A stretch of 53,017 nt of DNA from an uncultured Raoultella sp. Its GTDB lineage: Bacteria > Pseudomonadota > Gammaproteobacteria > Enterobacterales > Enterobacteriaceae. The notes beneath the pieces are model-generated. The model was not told where the DNA came from. It searched no databases and saw only the letters and a program-made list of their open reading frames with translations. This document shows positions 42,819 to 53,017 of the stretch, one piece after another. The translations under genes and the position numbers were made by a program. The DNA lies in NCBI GenBank assembly GCA_900759445.1, contig CAAEVH010000047.1, positions 1 to 53,017 on the forward strand, given 5' to 3'. Within the stretch, counting starts at the first letter, position 1. Each line of letters opens with the position of its first letter.

Positions 42819-45800
42819 TCAGGATGCCACTTTCCGCGTCTGCCGGTGCCGGTACAGCCACATCAGCTTATACGCTGCCGGGATGATAAACAGCGACAGC
42901 AGCGGGGCGGTGATCATCCCGCCGATCATCGGGGCGGCGATGCGGCTCATCACCTCCGATCCCGCGCCGGTGCCCCATAAGATGGGCAGCAGGCCGGCGA
43001 TAATCACCGCCACGGTCATCGCCTTTGGCCGCACGCGCAGCACCGCCCCCTGATACAGCGCCTCGTCGAGCTTTTCGACGCTAAAGGTCTGCGGATTTTC
43101 CAGCGACGGATGAGCTTCAATCGCGTGACGCAGGTACATCAGCATCACCACGCCAAACTCCGCCGCCACCCCGGCCAGCGCAATAAACCCGGTGCCGGTG
43201 GCAACCGACAGATGGAACCCCATCCCGTAGAGGAACCAGATACCGCCAACGAGGGCGAACGGTACGCTGGTAATGATCAGCAGTGCCTCGCCAAAGCGGC
43301 GGAACGCCAGGTAGAGCAGGACGAAGATGATCATCAGCGTCATCGGCACCATCAGCTTCAGCTTCTGATTGGCGCGTTCGAGCAACTCAAACTGTCCGGA
43401 GTACGAGACGCTGATCCCCGGTTTCATCTGCACCTGTTCGGCGATGGTTTTTTGCAGGTCGTGAACCACGGAGACCATGTCGCGATCGCGGGCGTCGATG
43501 TAGATCCAACTGGCCGGGCGGGCATTCTCGGTTTTCAGCATCGAAGGACCGGTCACCACCTTCACTTCGGCGACGTCGCCGAGGGTGATTTGCTGTTTCA
43601 TCGGGGTCAGGACTGGCAGCTGGCGCAGGGCTTCCGGGCTGTCGCGATAGCTTTGCGGGTAGCGGATGTTGATCGGATAGCGCTCGACGCCTTCTACCGT
43701 TTCGCCCACCATGGCGCCGCCGATGGCCGACGACACAAACAGCTGAACGTCGCCTACGGTCATGCCATAGCGGGCCGCTTTTTCGCGGTTGATAGCGATA
43801 TTAAGATAGCGCCCGCCCACCAGGCGTTCTGCCAGCGCCGAGGTGACGCCCGGTACGGTTCGGGCGACCACTTCGATCCGTTCTGCGACCTCGTCGATAT
43901 CGGAGAGTACCGTGCCGGAAACCTTAATGCCGATCGGGCTTTTGATCCCGGTGGAGAGCATATCGATGCGGTTACGAATCGGCGGTACCCACAGATTGGC
44001 CAGTCCCGGCAGGCGCACGGTCTTATCCAGCTCCTCGATAATTTTCTCCATGGTCATCCCCGCCCGCCACTGCGCCTGCGGCTTGAGCTGAATGGTGGTT
44101 TCGACCATTTCCAGCGGCGCGGAGTCGGTGGCGGTTTCTACCTTACCGGTCTTGCCAAACACGCGGGCCACTTCCGGCACGGTCATGATCAGCTTATCGG
44201 TCTTTTGCAGCATATCCGCCGCCTGCGCAGCTGAGATCCCCGGCAGCGTCGAGGGCATATACAGCAGATCGCCTTCGTTGATCTGCGGTAAGAACTCGCC
44301 GCCGACCCGACTAAGTGGCCAGATAATCGTCAGGATCGACAGCAGAGCGACCAGCAGGGTGGTTTTCGGCCAGTGCAGAACCTTCAGCAACAGAGGATGG
44401 TAAATGCGGATCAAAAAGCGGTTGAGCGGATTACTGGTTTCCGCCGGGATCTTGCCGCGGATCCAGAAGCCCATCAGGATCGGGATCACCACGATCGCCA
44501 GCAGCGCCGCGCCCGCCATCGACCAGGTTTTGGTAAAGGCGAGGGGGCCAAACAGCTTCCCCTCTTGCCCTTCGAGGGTAAAAATCGGGATAAACGACAG
44601 GGTGATAATCAGCAGGCTGATAAACAGCGCCGGGCCGACCTCCACCGAGGCATCGGTGATAATTTTCCAGCGCGTGTCGTTGGCCATTTTCTGCCCCGGG
44701 TGGTGGTGCTCCCACTCTTCCAGCCGCTTATGGGCGTTTTCGATCATCACGATGGCGGCGTCAACCATCGCCCCTACGGCAATGGCGATACCGCCCAGCG
44801 ACATGATATTGGCGTTCAGCCCCTGAAAATGCATGACGATAAAGGCGATACAGAGCCCAAGCGGCAGCGAGATAATCGCCACCAGAGCGGAGCGGATGTG
44901 CCACAGGAACAGCGCGCAGACCAGCGCCACGACGATAAACTCCTCCAGCAACTTATAGCTGAGGTTGTCGATCGCCCGGTCGATCAGCTGGCTGCGATCG
45001 TAGGTCGTCACGATTTCCACCCCTTCCGGCAGACTGCTTTTCAGGGTCTCGAGCTTGTGTTTAACGGCGGAAATCACTTCGCGGGCGTTTTTGCCGGATC
45101 GCAGGATCACCACGCCGCCGGCCACTTCGCCTTGGCCGTTCAGTTCGGCGATACCGCGGCGCATTTCCGGACCTGTTTGCACCCGCGCCACATCGCGTAG
45201 AAAGACCGGCACGCCGTTGTCGCCGGTTTTCAACACGATATTATTGAAGTCATCCAGCGTCTGCAGGTAGCCGCTGGCGCGCACCATATACTCAGCTTCC
45301 GACAGCTCGACGGACGAACCGCCCGCCTCCTGGTTGGAGGCGTCCAGCGCGGATTTCACCGCCGACAGGCTGATGCCATACTGGGTCAGTTTCTGCGGGT
45401 CGACAACAATCTGATACTCTTTGACCACGCCGCCGACCGATGCCACTTCCGAGACATTGGGGATGGTTTTCAGCTCGTATTTTAAAAACCAGTCCTGCAG
45501 CGAGCGCAGTTCGGCGAGATCGTGTTTACCGCTGCGATCGACCAGCGCATATTCGAAGATCCAGCCCACGCCGGTTGCATCCGGTCCCATTTCGGCGCTG
45601 ACGCCCGCCGGCAGTTTACCCTGCACCTGGTTGAGATATTCCAGTACCCGGGAGCGCGCCCAGTAGGGGTCGGTACCATCCTCAAAAATGACGTACACAT
45701 AGGAGTCGCCAAACTGCGAGAAGCCGCGTACCGTTTTGGCTCCCGGTACCGACAGCATGGTGGTGGTCAGCGGCCAGGTGACCTGATTTTCGACGATTTG

Positions 45801-45974
45801 CGGCGCCTGCCCCGGATAGCTGGTTTTAACGATAACCTGCACATCCGAGAGATCCGGCAGCGCATCGACCGGCGTATGGACTATCGTCCACGCGCCCCAG
45901 AGGCTGAGAAACAGCGCGCCCATCATCACCAGAAAGCGGTTGGCTACCGAGCGACGGATTATCCATTCAATCAT
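42819..45974 (-). CDS. cusA: CusA, Cu(I)/Ag(I) RND efflux pump
   Basis: 1051 residues, heavy-metal RND family. N-terminus [46 protein letters not shown] transmembrane motif [32 protein letters not shown]; second-half helices [22 protein letters not shown] and a [27 protein letters not shown] motif. Met residues of the periplasmic cleft and helix channel are the known metal route in the family. Inner-membrane part of the tripartite CusCBA; last gene of the operon, 11 bases after cusB. Confidence 0.94.
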   Translation of the reverse strand: MIEWIIRRSVANRFLVMMGALFLSLWGAWTIVHTPVDALPDLSDVQVIVKTSYPGQAPQIVENQVTWPLTTTMLSVPGAKTVRGFSQFGDSYVYVIFEDGTDPYWARSRVLEYLNQVQGKLPAGVSAEMGPDATGVGWIFEYALVDRSGKHDLAELRSLQDWFLKYELKTIPNVSEVASVGGVVKEYQIVVDPQKLTQYGISLSAVKSALDASNQEAGGSSVELSEAEYMVRASGYLQTLDDFNNIVLKTGDNGVPVFLRDVARVQTGPEMRRGIAELNGQGEVAGGVVILRSGKNAREVISAVKHKLETLKSSLPEGVEIVTTYDRSQLIDRAIDNLSYKLLEEFIVVALVCALFLWHIRSALVAIISLPLGLCIAFIVMHFQGLNANIMSLGGIAIAVGAMVDAAIVMIENAHKRLEEWEHHHPGQKMANDTRWKIITDASVEVGPALFISLLIITLSFIPIFTLEGQEGKLFGPLAFTKTWSMAGAALLAIVVIPILMGFWIRGKIPAETSNPLNRFLIRIYHPLLLKVLHWPKTTLLVALLSILTIIWPLSRVGGEFLPQINEGDLLYMPSTLPGISAAQAADMLQKTDKLIMTVPEVARVFGKTGKVETATDSAPLEMVETTIQLKPQAQWRAGMTMEKIIEELDKTVRLPGLANLWVPPIRNRIDMLSTGIKSPIGIKVSGTVLSDIDEVAERIEVVARTVPGVTSALAERLVGGRYLNIAINREKAARYGMTVGDVQLFVSSAIGGAMVGETVEGVERYPINIRYPQSYRDSPEALRQLPVLTPMKQQITLGDVAEVKVVTGPSMLKTENARPASWIYIDARDRDMVSVVHDLQKTIAEQVQMKPGISVSYSGQFELLERANQKLKLMVPMTLMIIFVLLYLAFRRFGEALLIITSVPFALVGGIWFLYGMGFHLSVATGTGFIALAGVAAEFGVVMLMYLRHAIEAHPSLENPQTFSVEKLDEALYQGAVLRVRPKAMTVAVIIAGLLPILWGTGAGSEVMSRIAAPMIGGMITAPLLSLFIIPAAYKLMWLYRHRQTRKVAS

Positions 45975-45985
45975 TTGCCATCTCC

Positions 45986-47275
45986 TTAGTGGGCGTGCGC
46001 CGCGGGTGTCGGCAGCGCGGCAGGCGTCTGCGCGCGCATCCTGTCCAGAGCGCCGGAAATATTGGCTTCCGAATCGATCAGGAACAGGCCGCTGGAGACC
46101 ACCTTTTCGCCTTCGCTGAGGCCGGCGCTGACCGCCGTGAGGCCGCCGGATTGCTGGAACACGTCGATACGTTTCGGGATAAAACGCCCGTCGTTGTCAA
46201 CCGTGATCACCCGCTGCTCCGTGCCGGTATCGATCAGGGCTTTTGAGGGGATCAATAGCATCGGCTGGCTTTGGGTATTCAGCCGGAGCCAGGCGTTCAT
46301 TCCCGGTTTGAGCATCTCATCGGGGTTATCCACCTGCAGGCGTAGCTGTAGCGTGCGGGTCGTGGCATCTGCGCTGGGCAAAATCGTCCATTTGCTGATG
46401 GTAAAGGTTTTCCCCGGCCAGGCCGGAACGGAAATCGTAAACTGCGAGCTCTCTTTAAGCAGCCAGGCAATAGATTCCGGCACCGCGGCGCTGATCCACA
46501 CCGGATCCATTCCCTGAATTTTCGCCACCACGTTATCTTTGGTGATGTTCATCCCGCTGCGTAAATCAAAGGCGGTAATGACGCCATCGATCGGCGCTTT
46601 GAGGGTGAAGCGGGTCTGAATTTTGCGCGTCGCTTTTAAGCGGCGAATATCCTCTTCCGGCATGCCGGCGAGGCGCAGACGCTCGAGGATCCCCTCCACC
46701 TGGGTGGCGGTTCCGCCGGTATCCCGCAGCAGCAGATATTCGCTCTGGGCTTCGACCCAGTCCGGAATGGTCAGATCGACCAGCGGCGTGCCCTGGCGAA
46801 TTTTATCGCCGACGGTCAGGGGATAGACCTTCTCGATAAATCCCGCCGAGCGCGCCTGCACAATCACAAACTGGTATTCGTTAAAACTGACGCTCGCCGG
46901 CAGCAGCTGCTCGAAATGCAGCGGGCCACGGCGAACGGGTTCGGTTTTCAGCCCCAGGTTTTGCGTCTGCGTGGGATCGATACGCACGCCGGGTGTAGAA
47001 GCGGAGGCTCCCCCTTCGTCGGCATACTTTGCCACCAGGTCCATATCCATAAACGGGGATTTTCCCGGTTTATCAAAGCGCGTATTAGGGTACATCGGGT
47101 CATACCAGAACAGCACTTTACGGGCCTCTTTTGTGCCGGTCGCTGCCGCGCTGTTCGCGGCGGTTGGGGGCGAGAACCAGGCGTACAGGCTTGCGGAGAT
47201 CATGCCGCCAATAAGCATACTGCCGATAATCAGCGCGCTGTTTTTGAGGGTTAACGAGGCCATATTTGTGTCCAT
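45986..47275 (-). CDS. cusB: CusB, periplasmic adaptor of the Cu/Ag efflux system
   Basis: 429 residues. N-terminal membrane anchor ([27 protein letters not shown]), then [38 protein letters not shown] with the Met residues that take metal from CusF, then barrel-sandwich and helical hairpin ([37 protein letters not shown]). It joins CusA to CusC. Start may be ATG 47275 or the second Met at 47263. Confidence 0.93.
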   Translation of the reverse strand: MDTNMASLTLKNSALIIGSMLIGGMISASLYAWFSPPTAANSAAATGTKEARKVLFWYDPMYPNTRFDKPGKSPFMDMDLVAKYADEGGASASTPGVRIDPTQTQNLGLKTEPVRRGPLHFEQLLPASVSFNEYQFVIVQARSAGFIEKVYPLTVGDKIRQGTPLVDLTIPDWVEAQSEYLLLRDTGGTATQVEGILERLRLAGMPEEDIRRLKATRKIQTRFTLKAPIDGVITAFDLRSGMNITKDNVVAKIQGMDPVWISAAVPESIAWLLKESSQFTISVPAWPGKTFTISKWTILPSADATTRTLQLRLQVDNPDEMLKPGMNAWLRLNTQSQPMLLIPSKALIDTGTEQRVITVDNDGRFIPKRIDVFQQSGGLTAVSAGLSEGEKVVSSGLFLIDSEANISGALDRMRAQTPAALPTPAAHAH

Positions 47276-47308
47276 TCCGGTGTTATTGGGAAACTATCTC
47301 CGTGGGCG

Positions 47309-47659
47309 TTACTGTGCGAGATGGATATCCTGTAATAAGGACAGATTGCCCTGCTGAATAAAGGTAAAGGCCACTTTGCTGCCGGCTTTAATGTCGTTGA
47401 GCGGCGTTTGCGGGGTAAAGGTGAAACGCATGGTCATCGGCGGCCAGTTCACCGCCGGAATCGCATCATGGGCGATGGTGACCTTTTTGCTTTCCATATC
47501 AATGGATTTAACCTCGCCGGTGGCACTGATAGCCGGCGTTTGTTGCGCGGCGGGCGCGGGGTTCATCATTTCGCCATGCTGATGTTCGCTGGCCTGCGTG
47601 CCGAACATCACCGTAGAAAGAAGGCCGAAAATGAGGGTTTTAGTAAGGTGATTCATCAT
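47309..47659 (-). CDS. cusF: CusF, periplasmic Cu(I)/Ag(I) chaperone
   Basis: 116 residues with signal peptide (MNHLTKTLIFGLLSTVMFGTQAS). The metal site is seen as His (TIAHDAIPAVNWPPMTMRF), the Trp that caps the metal, and the two Met of MTM. Small OB barrel; hands metal to CusB. Lies between cusC and cusB as in E. coli. Confidence 0.93.
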   Translation of the reverse strand: MMNHLTKTLIFGLLSTVMFGTQASEHQHGEMMNPAPAAQQTPAISATGEVKSIDMESKKVTIAHDAIPAVNWPPMTMRFTFTPQTPLNDIKAGSKVAFTFIQQGNLSLLQDIHLAQ

Positions 47660-47685
47660 GCATGCTCCTGAAAGTAAATGAGGAT

Positions 47686-49071
47686 TTATTCCACCCAGCC
47701 GCCACCGAGGGCGGTGAATAGCTTGATTTCGTTGACCTGACGGGCGTAGTTGAGGTCCAGCAGGGTTTGTTGCGTGGTGAACAGCGAACGCTCGGCATCC
47801 AGCACTTCGATATAGCTCACCGCGCCGTGCTGATAGAGCGCTCTGGCACGCTGCTGGGTCGTCTGCAGCGAAGCGAGGTAGCGTTGCTGAGCGCTGATTT
47901 GGTCAGCCAGGCTCTGGCGCAGGGCCAGCGCATCGGCGACCTCTTTGAAGGCGGCCTGAATTTTTTGCTCATAATTCACCACCGACTGCTGCTGGCGGAT
48001 TTCTGCTAAATCGAGGTTGGCCTGATTGCGCCCGGCATTAAAAATCGGCAGTTCGATTTTGGGGACGAAATTCCACATCCCGCTGGCGGGGTTAAACAAG
48101 CGGGACAAATCCGCGCTGCTGCCGGACAGCGAGCTGGTTAAGGTTATCGACGGGAAAAAGGCCGCGCGCGCGGCGCCGATATTGGCGTTCGCGGCTCGTA
48201 AACCGTGCTCGGCTTCTAAAATATCCGGGCGCTGCAGCAGGATCTGTGAGGAGAGCGCCGGCGGCAAGGCGACACCGTTGATATCAAGGAGGCTGCTGGC
48301 CGCGTCATCAGGCAGATGCTGGTAGCTGCCCAGCAGCAGCTGCAGGGCGTTGTTGGCCTGCGCCAGTTCGCCTTCACGTTTGGCAATATCGGCACGGGTA
48401 CTTTCGATCACCCCGCGGGCCTGCTCCAGCGCCAGGACATTGGTGCTGCCGGTCAGCAGCTGTTTTTCGACAAAGGCGTAGGAACGCTGGTAGTTCTGCA
48501 ATGTCTCCTTCGCCACCTGCAGCTGAGCCCAGGCCAGGCGCTGGTTGAAATAGCTCTGTGAGACGTTCGAGATTAATAAGATATGGACCGCCCGGCGGGC
48601 TTCCTCGCTGGCGAAATAGTTTTGCCTGTCCGCCTCGCTTAAGTTTTTCAGACGGCCGAAGAAATCGAGATCAAAGCTGAGGTTTAGCCCGGCCTGATAG
48701 TCGCTGGCGGTGGTGGTGTCACCTTTGAGTTTGCCGCTCCAGGTGGTGCTGGCTGCGCTATCAAGCTGCGGGTAGCGATCGGCGTCAGTGACGCCATATT
48801 GCGCTCTTGCCTCCTGAACTTTGAGCGTCGCCATGCGCAAATCCCGGTTATTCAGCAGCGCTTCGCCAATCAGCGATTTCACCTGTGGGTCAACGAAAAA
48901 CGTCCGCCAGCCGCTCTCCTGATAATTTGCCGGCATCGTGACCAGCTTGTTCTGGCTGAGTGAGAACTGCTGCGGCACCGGCGAGGCCGGCTGCTGATAC
49001 TCCGGTGCTAAAGAGAGGCAGCCGGTCAGAACAAAAGTCATGCTGAGCATGATGAGCTTTAATTTACGCAT
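47686..49071 (-). CDS. cusC: CusC, outer-membrane channel lipoprotein
   Basis: 461 residues from ATG 49071. Lipobox LTGC with the lipidated Cys near residue 17, then SLAPEYQQPASPVPQQFSLSQN, NNRDLRMATLKVQEARAQYGVTDADRYPQL and the TolC-family repeats to YARQVNEIKLFTALGGGW. The frame is open for 58 codons upstream, but homology and the lipoprotein signal support 49071. First gene of cusCFBA, next to the CusR box. Confidence 0.93.
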   Translation of the reverse strand: MRKLKLIMLSMTFVLTGCLSLAPEYQQPASPVPQQFSLSQNKLVTMPANYQESGWRTFFVDPQVKSLIGEALLNNRDLRMATLKVQEARAQYGVTDADRYPQLDSAASTTWSGKLKGDTTTASDYQAGLNLSFDLDFFGRLKNLSEADRQNYFASEEARRAVHILLISNVSQSYFNQRLAWAQLQVAKETLQNYQRSYAFVEKQLLTGSTNVLALEQARGVIESTRADIAKREGELAQANNALQLLLGSYQHLPDDAASSLLDINGVALPPALSSQILLQRPDILEAEHGLRAANANIGAARAAFFPSITLTSSLSGSSADLSRLFNPASGMWNFVPKIELPIFNAGRNQANLDLAEIRQQQSVVNYEQKIQAAFKEVADALALRQSLADQISAQQRYLASLQTTQQRARALYQHGAVSYIEVLDAERSLFTTQQTLLDLNYARQVNEIKLFTALGGGWVE

Positions 49072-49140
49072 AGGGCAGGACGTTTTCGGCGACGAATGAA
49101 TGACGGGTACTGTACAAAACGGCCTCTGTTCGATGCGTGA

Positions 49141-49170
49141 CAGGAAAATGACAAAGCTGTCATTTTCCTG
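49141..49170. promoter_or_regulatory. CusR box
   Basis: CAGGAAAATGACA-aagc-TGTCATTTTCCTG, a perfect palindrome with 13-base arms. It contains the AAAATGACA/TGTCATTTT operator known for CusR in E. coli, midway between divergent cusC and cusR, so it should switch on both. Confidence 0.92.
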
Positions 49171-49243
49171 AGAATTCATTGCTATCCGGTTTGGCTCCAC
49201 TAAAATTGGAAACCCGCACAAAAGGCGCGTGAAGGAGCATGTC

Positions 49244-49927
49244 ATGAAGATTTTGATCGTCGAAGATGAGAAAAAAACCGGGGAGTACCTGACTAAAGGG
49301 CTGACGGAGTCCGGTTTTGTCGTTGATCTGGCCGATAACGGTCTGAACGGCTATCACCTGGCGATGACCGGCGATTATGACCTGCTGATTCTCGATATCA
49401 TGCTGCCTGATGTGAACGGCTGGGATATTGTCAGAATGCTGCGCGCCGCCAATAAAGGAGTGCCCGTTCTGCTGCTGACGGCTCTGGGCAGCGTTGAACA
49501 TCGGGTAAAGGGGCTGGAGCTGGGCGCGGACGACTATCTGGTGAAGCCCTTTGCCTTTGCCGAGCTGCTGGCGCGAGTCAGAACTTTGCTGCGCCGCGGC
49601 GCATCGACCATGGTTGAAAGCCAGTTTCAGGCGGCGGATCTGTTCGTCGACCTGGTGAGCCGCAAGGTGACCCGCGGCGGAACGCGTATCACCCTGACCA
49701 GCAAAGAGTTCACGCTGCTGGAATTCTTTCTGCGCCACCAGGGAGAAGTGCTGCCCCGCTCGCTGATTGCGTCCCAGGTCTGGGATATGAACTTTGATAG
49801 CGATACCAATGCCATCGACGTGGCGGTCAAACGGCTGCGGGCCAAAATCGATAATGACTTTGAACCGAAGCTTATCCAGACCGTGCGTGGCGTGGGCTAT
49901 ATGCTTGAGGTACCGGATGTTGAGTAA
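49244..49927 (+). CDS. cusR: CusR, copper/silver response regulator
   Basis: 227 residues, OmpR family: [20 protein letters not shown], phospho-acceptor Asp in [18 protein letters not shown], conserved Lys in [22 protein letters not shown], and a winged-helix DNA-binding domain ([27 protein letters not shown]...[15 protein letters not shown]). ATG 49244 preceded by AAGGAG. Its last 11 bases overlap cusS. Confidence 0.95.
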   Translation: MKILIVEDEKKTGEYLTKGLTESGFVVDLADNGLNGYHLAMTGDYDLLILDIMLPDVNGWDIVRMLRAANKGVPVLLLTALGSVEHRVKGLELGADDYLVKPFAFAELLARVRTLLRRGASTMVESQFQAADLFVDLVSRKVTRGGTRITLTSKEFTLLEFFLRHQGEVLPRSLIASQVWDMNFDSDTNAIDVAVKRLRAKIDNDFEPKLIQTVRGVGYMLEVPDVE

Positions 49928-51368
49928 GTGGTTTCCGCGGCCCTTTTCGCTGGCTTCGCGGCTGACTTTCTTTATCAGCCTGGCCACTATCGTGGCGTTC
50001 TTTGCCTTTACCTGGATAATGATCCATTCGGTGAAAGCGCACTTTGAGGAGCGCGATGTTCACGACTTAAAGCAACTCGCGACAACGCTTGAAACGGTGC
50101 TAAACCACGGCGACTATCCGCAGGCCCAGCGCCTGGACATCGTTAAAAACGTCATTGATGGCTACGCCAACGTCTTTATCTGTCTCGATGATGCCAATGG
50201 ACAGACGCTTTTCCAGTCGCCGAATGGCCCGGATCTGAGCCAGATCATGAGCACCCCCGGGCTGGTGGCCCGCCTGCAGGACGGGAGAGTGATCTCATGG
50301 AGCGACCCGCATCCGCGGACGATGACGCATGATAACCATCAGATGCAAAGCAGCGCCTGGCGGCTGATTATGCTGCCGCTCGGCAAATCGGCGGAGGGCA
50401 AACCGGCTTATTACCTGCTGATGGCGTTATCGATTGATTTCCATCTGCACTATATTAACCAACTGAAGGCGAAGCTGATTTCGGCAGCGTCGGTGATCAG
50501 CATTGTTATCATCTTTATTGTGCTGTTCGTGGTTTATCAAGGCCACAAACCGATCCGCCAGGTCAGCCGGCAGATTCAAAACATCACGTCCAAAGATCTC
50601 GACGTACGGTTAAATCCCGGGAGTGTTCCGGTGGAGCTGGAACGGCTGGTGATTTCGTTTAACCATATGTTGGAACGTATTGAAGATGTCTTCACCCGCC
50701 AGTCCAACTTTTCTGCCGATATTGCCCATGAGATCCGCACGCCGATTACCAACCTGGTGACGCAAACGGAAATCGCCCTCAGTCAGACTCGCAGCCAGAA
50801 AGAGCTGGAAGATGTGCTGTACTCCAGTCTGGAGGAGTTTTCGCGGATGTCGCGGATGGTGAGCGACATGCTGTTTCTGGCGCAGGCGGACAATAATCAG
50901 CTGATCCCCGAGCAGAAAACCCTGAACCTGGCCGATGAGGTCAACAAAGTGTTCGACTTCTTTGAAGCCTGGGCGGAGGAGAAAGAGGTAACGCTGCGTT
51001 TTACGGGAAATGGATGCTGGGTGAACGGCGACCCGCTGATGCTACGGCGGGCAATCAGCAACCTGTTGTCGAACGCAATCCGCTACACGCCGGGGCAGCA
51101 GGCGGTGACGATTCAGGTCAGTGAAACCGCCGGGCAGGCGAAGCTGGTGGTGGAAAATCCGGGGACACCGATTGCGCCTGAGCACTTACCTCGGCTGTTC
51201 GACCGTTTTTATCGCGTCGATCCTTCCCGCCAGCATAAAGGTGAGGGAAGCGGCATTGGCCTCGCGATCGTGAAATCTATTGTCGCCGCGCATCACGGCA
51301 GCGTGGTGGTGGAGTCCGATAGCCGCTCAACGCGCTTTATCCTGACCTTGCCAAAACAGATGCCGTAA
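49917..51368 (+). CDS. cusS: CusS, copper/silver sensor histidine kinase
   Basis: 483 residues. First membrane helix near 14-37 ([24 protein letters not shown]), periplasmic sensor part with several His/Met ([13 protein letters not shown]), second helix [24 protein letters not shown], HisKA with [15 protein letters not shown] (phosphorylated His), N box [16 protein letters not shown], and G boxes [13 protein letters not shown]. Translationally coupled to cusR (ATG inside its 3' end). Confidence 0.94.
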   Translation: MLSKWFPRPFSLASRLTFFISLATIVAFFAFTWIMIHSVKAHFEERDVHDLKQLATTLETVLNHGDYPQAQRLDIVKNVIDGYANVFICLDDANGQTLFQSPNGPDLSQIMSTPGLVARLQDGRVISWSDPHPRTMTHDNHQMQSSAWRLIMLPLGKSAEGKPAYYLLMALSIDFHLHYINQLKAKLISAASVISIVIIFIVLFVVYQGHKPIRQVSRQIQNITSKDLDVRLNPGSVPVELERLVISFNHMLERIEDVFTRQSNFSADIAHEIRTPITNLVTQTEIALSQTRSQKELEDVLYSSLEEFSRMSRMVSDMLFLAQADNNQLIPEQKTLNLADEVNKVFDFFEAWAEEKEVTLRFTGNGCWVNGDPLMLRRAISNLLSNAIRYTPGQQAVTIQVSETAGQAKLVVENPGTPIAPEHLPRLFDRFYRVDPSRQHKGEGSGIGLAIVKSIVAAHHGSVVVESDSRSTRFILTLPKQMP

Positions 51369-51372
51369 ACGG

Positions 51373-51399
51373 CGAAAGCCTGGCAAAACCAGGCTTTCG
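51373..51399. terminator. Bidirectional terminator between cusS and roxA
   Basis: CGAAAGCCTGG-caaaa-CCAGGCTTTCG, a perfect 11-bp stem between convergent genes. Confidence 0.75.
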
Positions 51400-51424
51400 G
51401 ATAGACCCGTGCGGGGCTGCGGGA

Positions 51425-52546
51425 TTACTCTTCGAAGTACCAGTAGCCCTGATTGATCAGGCGGACGAGTTCCGCCACAAATGCCGGATTCTGTAGCGCA
51501 TCGCCCAGCTCGTCCTGACCCACGGTGGTGTACCGGCACAGAGCGTCCAGCGCATTCGCATCGGTTGTTTCCAGCTGCTCGCTGTTGACAAAGAAGCTGT
51601 CGCCGATATGCAGAACCCGTAGTCCGCTCAGGCGGCATAGCGTTTCACCCCCCGTCAGCGCATCCACAACGTCTTCTTCAGTATACGGCGGTTCGGCCGG
51701 GGCAATGTCCAGCTCATGGCGCGGGGTGGTCGCAAAGCGGCCGAACCACTGCTTAAAGTCTTCCGGCTGGTTAATCATGTCGATCATCATCGACCGCAAA
51801 CGCTCGAGCTCATACTCTTCCACGCGGCCGGGATGCTCACGACAGGTGAGGTCCGGATCGCTGTAGTGCTCGCCGCCGAGATCGTTTTCCAGCGCGTAAT
51901 CGGCAAAGCTGCTGATGAGATCGCGACCATTAGGGCCACGGAAGCCGACGGAGTAGTTCAGCGCGGTTTCGTGGGTAACGCCATCGTGCGGGAATCCAGG
52001 CGGGATATAGAGGATATCGCCAGGCGCCAGATCTTCATCAATGATTGGCGGGAAAGGATCGACATGCAGCAGCGCCGGGTGCGGACAGAACTGGCGCATT
52101 GGCAGCTTGTCGCCCACGCGCCAGCGACGGCTGCCCATTCCCTGAATAATAAAGACGTCATACTGGTCGATATGCGGGCCAACGCCGCCGCCGGGGACGG
52201 AGAAGGAGATCATCAGATCGTCAAGGCGCCAGTCCGGCAGAACGCGGAAGGGACGTACCAACTCGGCAGCCGGCATATGCCAGTGGTTTACCGCCTGTGC
52301 CAGCAGAGACCAGCCGCTCTCGCCCAGACCGTCAAAATGTTCAAACGGCCCGTTGCTGGCCTGCCAACGATCGTTAACCAGGCTCACCAGGCGACTGTCG
52401 ACTTCAGGTTCCATGGCCAGACCGGCCAGCTCATCCGGCGTAATCGGATCGACGAAGTCCGGGAAAGCATTCTTTAATACCACCGGCTGCTTTTGCCAGT
52501 ACTTCTCTAAAAACTCGGGCCAGTTGATGTTCAGTTGATAAGCCAT
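51425..52546 (-). CDS. roxA: RoxA (YcfD), ribosomal protein uL16 arginine hydroxylase
   Basis: 373 residues, JmjC/cupin 2-oxoglutarate oxygenase. Iron ligands in GPHIDQYDVFIIQ (HxD) and FPHDGVTHETALN; YIPPGFPHDG is typical. Hydroxylates an arginine of ribosomal protein L16, as known for E. coli YcfD. Length and C-terminal winged-helix region (PPYTEEDVVDALTGGETLCRLSGLRVLH) agree with the family. In E. coli it lies near phoPQ; here it borders an rRNA operon. Confidence 0.93.
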   Translation of the reverse strand: MAYQLNINWPEFLEKYWQKQPVVLKNAFPDFVDPITPDELAGLAMEPEVDSRLVSLVNDRWQASNGPFEHFDGLGESGWSLLAQAVNHWHMPAAELVRPFRVLPDWRLDDLMISFSVPGGGVGPHIDQYDVFIIQGMGSRRWRVGDKLPMRQFCPHPALLHVDPFPPIIDEDLAPGDILYIPPGFPHDGVTHETALNYSVGFRGPNGRDLISSFADYALENDLGGEHYSDPDLTCREHPGRVEEYELERLRSMMIDMINQPEDFKQWFGRFATTPRHELDIAPAEPPYTEEDVVDALTGGETLCRLSGLRVLHIGDSFFVNSEQLETTDANALDALCRYTTVGQDELGDALQNPAFVAELVRLINQGYWYFEE

Positions 52547-52853
52547 AGATTCACACCAGTCATGTAGAAACGGGCCTGATTATAGAAAGGAGTTGGCCAG
52601 CGGCGCTTTGTCATGAGTCAATACAGCCGCTTAATTCGCCATCTGCGACGGCGCAGGGTGAGGGAATTAAAGAAAGAGAGATGGGAAAATGGCGATGACG
52701 AATATCGCGCGCGTTTTTTTATGCCGCAGGGGATTTGGCCCTGTTGCCGCTGTAAGCCGCGTGGTTACTGGGTTTCTCCGTTTCACGGCAACGGAGGAGA
52801 ATGCGGGAAAGTTCAAATAATGAGCGTTTGATAAGTTTTTTGTATTTTAAGGC
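52547..52853. other. Upstream region of the rRNA operon
   Basis: About 300 bases between roxA and the rrn P1 promoter. A 72-codon frame at 52613-52831 (Arg/Trp/Cys-rich) has no support. The AT-rich stretch just before P1 fits an UP element; Fis sites are expected here but I cannot mark them exactly. Confidence 0.4.
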
Positions 52854-52881
52854 TTGCCATGCAAACAAAACTCCCTATAAT
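52854..52881 (+). promoter_or_regulatory. rRNA operon promoter P1
   Basis: TTGCCA, 16 bases, TATAAT, then GCGCTCCCACTGACACGG, nearly the E. coli rrn P1 start region (GCGCCACCACTGACACGG), including the GC-rich discriminator that makes it ppGpp-sensitive. Confidence 0.9.
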
Positions 52882-52961
52882 GCGCTCCCACTGACACGGC
52901 AAATGTGAACGAGTTCACAGATTAAGCCGGGTCGGCAGAGAAAAAATTCTGAAATTCAGGG

Positions 52962-52989
52962 TTGACTCTGAAAGAGGAAAGCGTAATAT
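52962..52989 (+). promoter_or_regulatory. rRNA operon promoter P2
   Basis: TTGACT, 16 bases, TAATAT, followed by CGCCACCTCGCG; same layout and about 108 bases after P1 as in E. coli rrn operons. The 16S leader and gene should begin just right of the window. Confidence 0.88.
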
Positions 52990-53017
52990 ACGCCACCTCG
53001 CGACAGAGCGCTCAGCG

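Noticed and set aside
43110..45200. Long plus-strand frames opposite cusA
   Set aside because: His/Arg/Gln-rich shadows of the cusA codons; no family likeness.
52613..52831. 72-codon frame before the rRNA promoters
   Set aside because: Arg/Cys/Trp-rich, no ribosome site or family likeness, inside the rrn upstream region.

Overview
The window reads as chromosomal DNA of an enteric gamma-proteobacterium (Enterobacterales). The Klebsiella/Enterobacter/Kosakonia group is my best guess. Reasons: proteins very close to the E. coli families SymE, YjhP/YjhX, CspA, YqaE, PspE, UxaC/UxuA, CusCFBA-RS and RoxA; the enterobacterial pair STM2901-like + DUF1493; and at the right edge a textbook enterobacterial rRNA-operon promoter pair (P1 and P2), so an rrn operon should start just outside the window.

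Layout. (1) 0-16 kb is an AT-richer defence/mobile island of the 'immigration control' kind. It holds a type I restriction subunit hsdR, a broken HEPN-like gene and a degenerate tyrosine-integrase tail. Next come an overlapping nucleotidyltransferase + dGTPase-like HD pair and, divergent from it, a Dam-type methylase + OGG-like DNA glycosylase pair. Convergent with that pair is a tight four-gene operon: 111-aa Gly/Ser-headed protein, PfkB/nucleoside-deoxyribosyltransferase fusion, QueC-like synthetase, SagB-type nitroreductase. The island closes with an IS3-family element with a frameshifted orfB, an HNH nuclease of the phosphorothioate-sensing type, a frameshifted SH3 gene, a TIR protein and symE. 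(2) 16-19 kb is a four-gene sorbitol-type PTS operon with a Gfo/Idh/MocA dehydrogenase. (3) 19-21.3 kb holds decayed accessory genes: XRE regulator, XRE fragment, STM2901-like, DUF1493, and an hcp pseudogene of type VI secretion.

(4) 21.5-28.4 kb is a xyloside locus: GH43 beta-xylosidase and GPH symporter, divergent xylose isomerase, then a LamB-type porin. (5) 28.5-32.4 kb carries yjhP, a deleted yjhQ, yjhX, two small HTH regulators around a palindrome-rich spacer, a cspA-type gene with its long leader, yqaE and pspE. (6) 32.5-37.1 kb is hexuronate catabolism (GPH transporter, uxaC, divergent uxuA). (7) 37-39 kb has a LysR regulator, a divergent tautomerase and a DUF2867 protein. (8) 39-42.8 kb is a periplasmic phosphatase locus (OprD-type porin, histidine phosphatase, divergent SurE-like nucleotidase). 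Both of its leaders carry what looks like a BglG-type RAT antiterminator overlapping an intrinsic terminator. (9) 42.8-51.4 kb is the silver/copper efflux locus cusCFBA with divergent cusRS and a perfect CusR-box palindrome. (10) 51.4 kb to the end has roxA and the rrn promoters.

The two most noteworthy items are the QueC / PfkB-NDT / nitroreductase / Gly-rich-protein operon, which looks like an uncharacterised deazaguanine- or nucleobase-based conflict system, and the paired RAT-terminator leaders in front of two secreted phosphatases. Several genes are broken at short homopolymers (SH3 gene, STM2901-like, XRE fragment, possibly IS orfB). Others carry clear nonsense changes (HEPN-like, hcp). 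Base-call error and real decay may therefore both be present.
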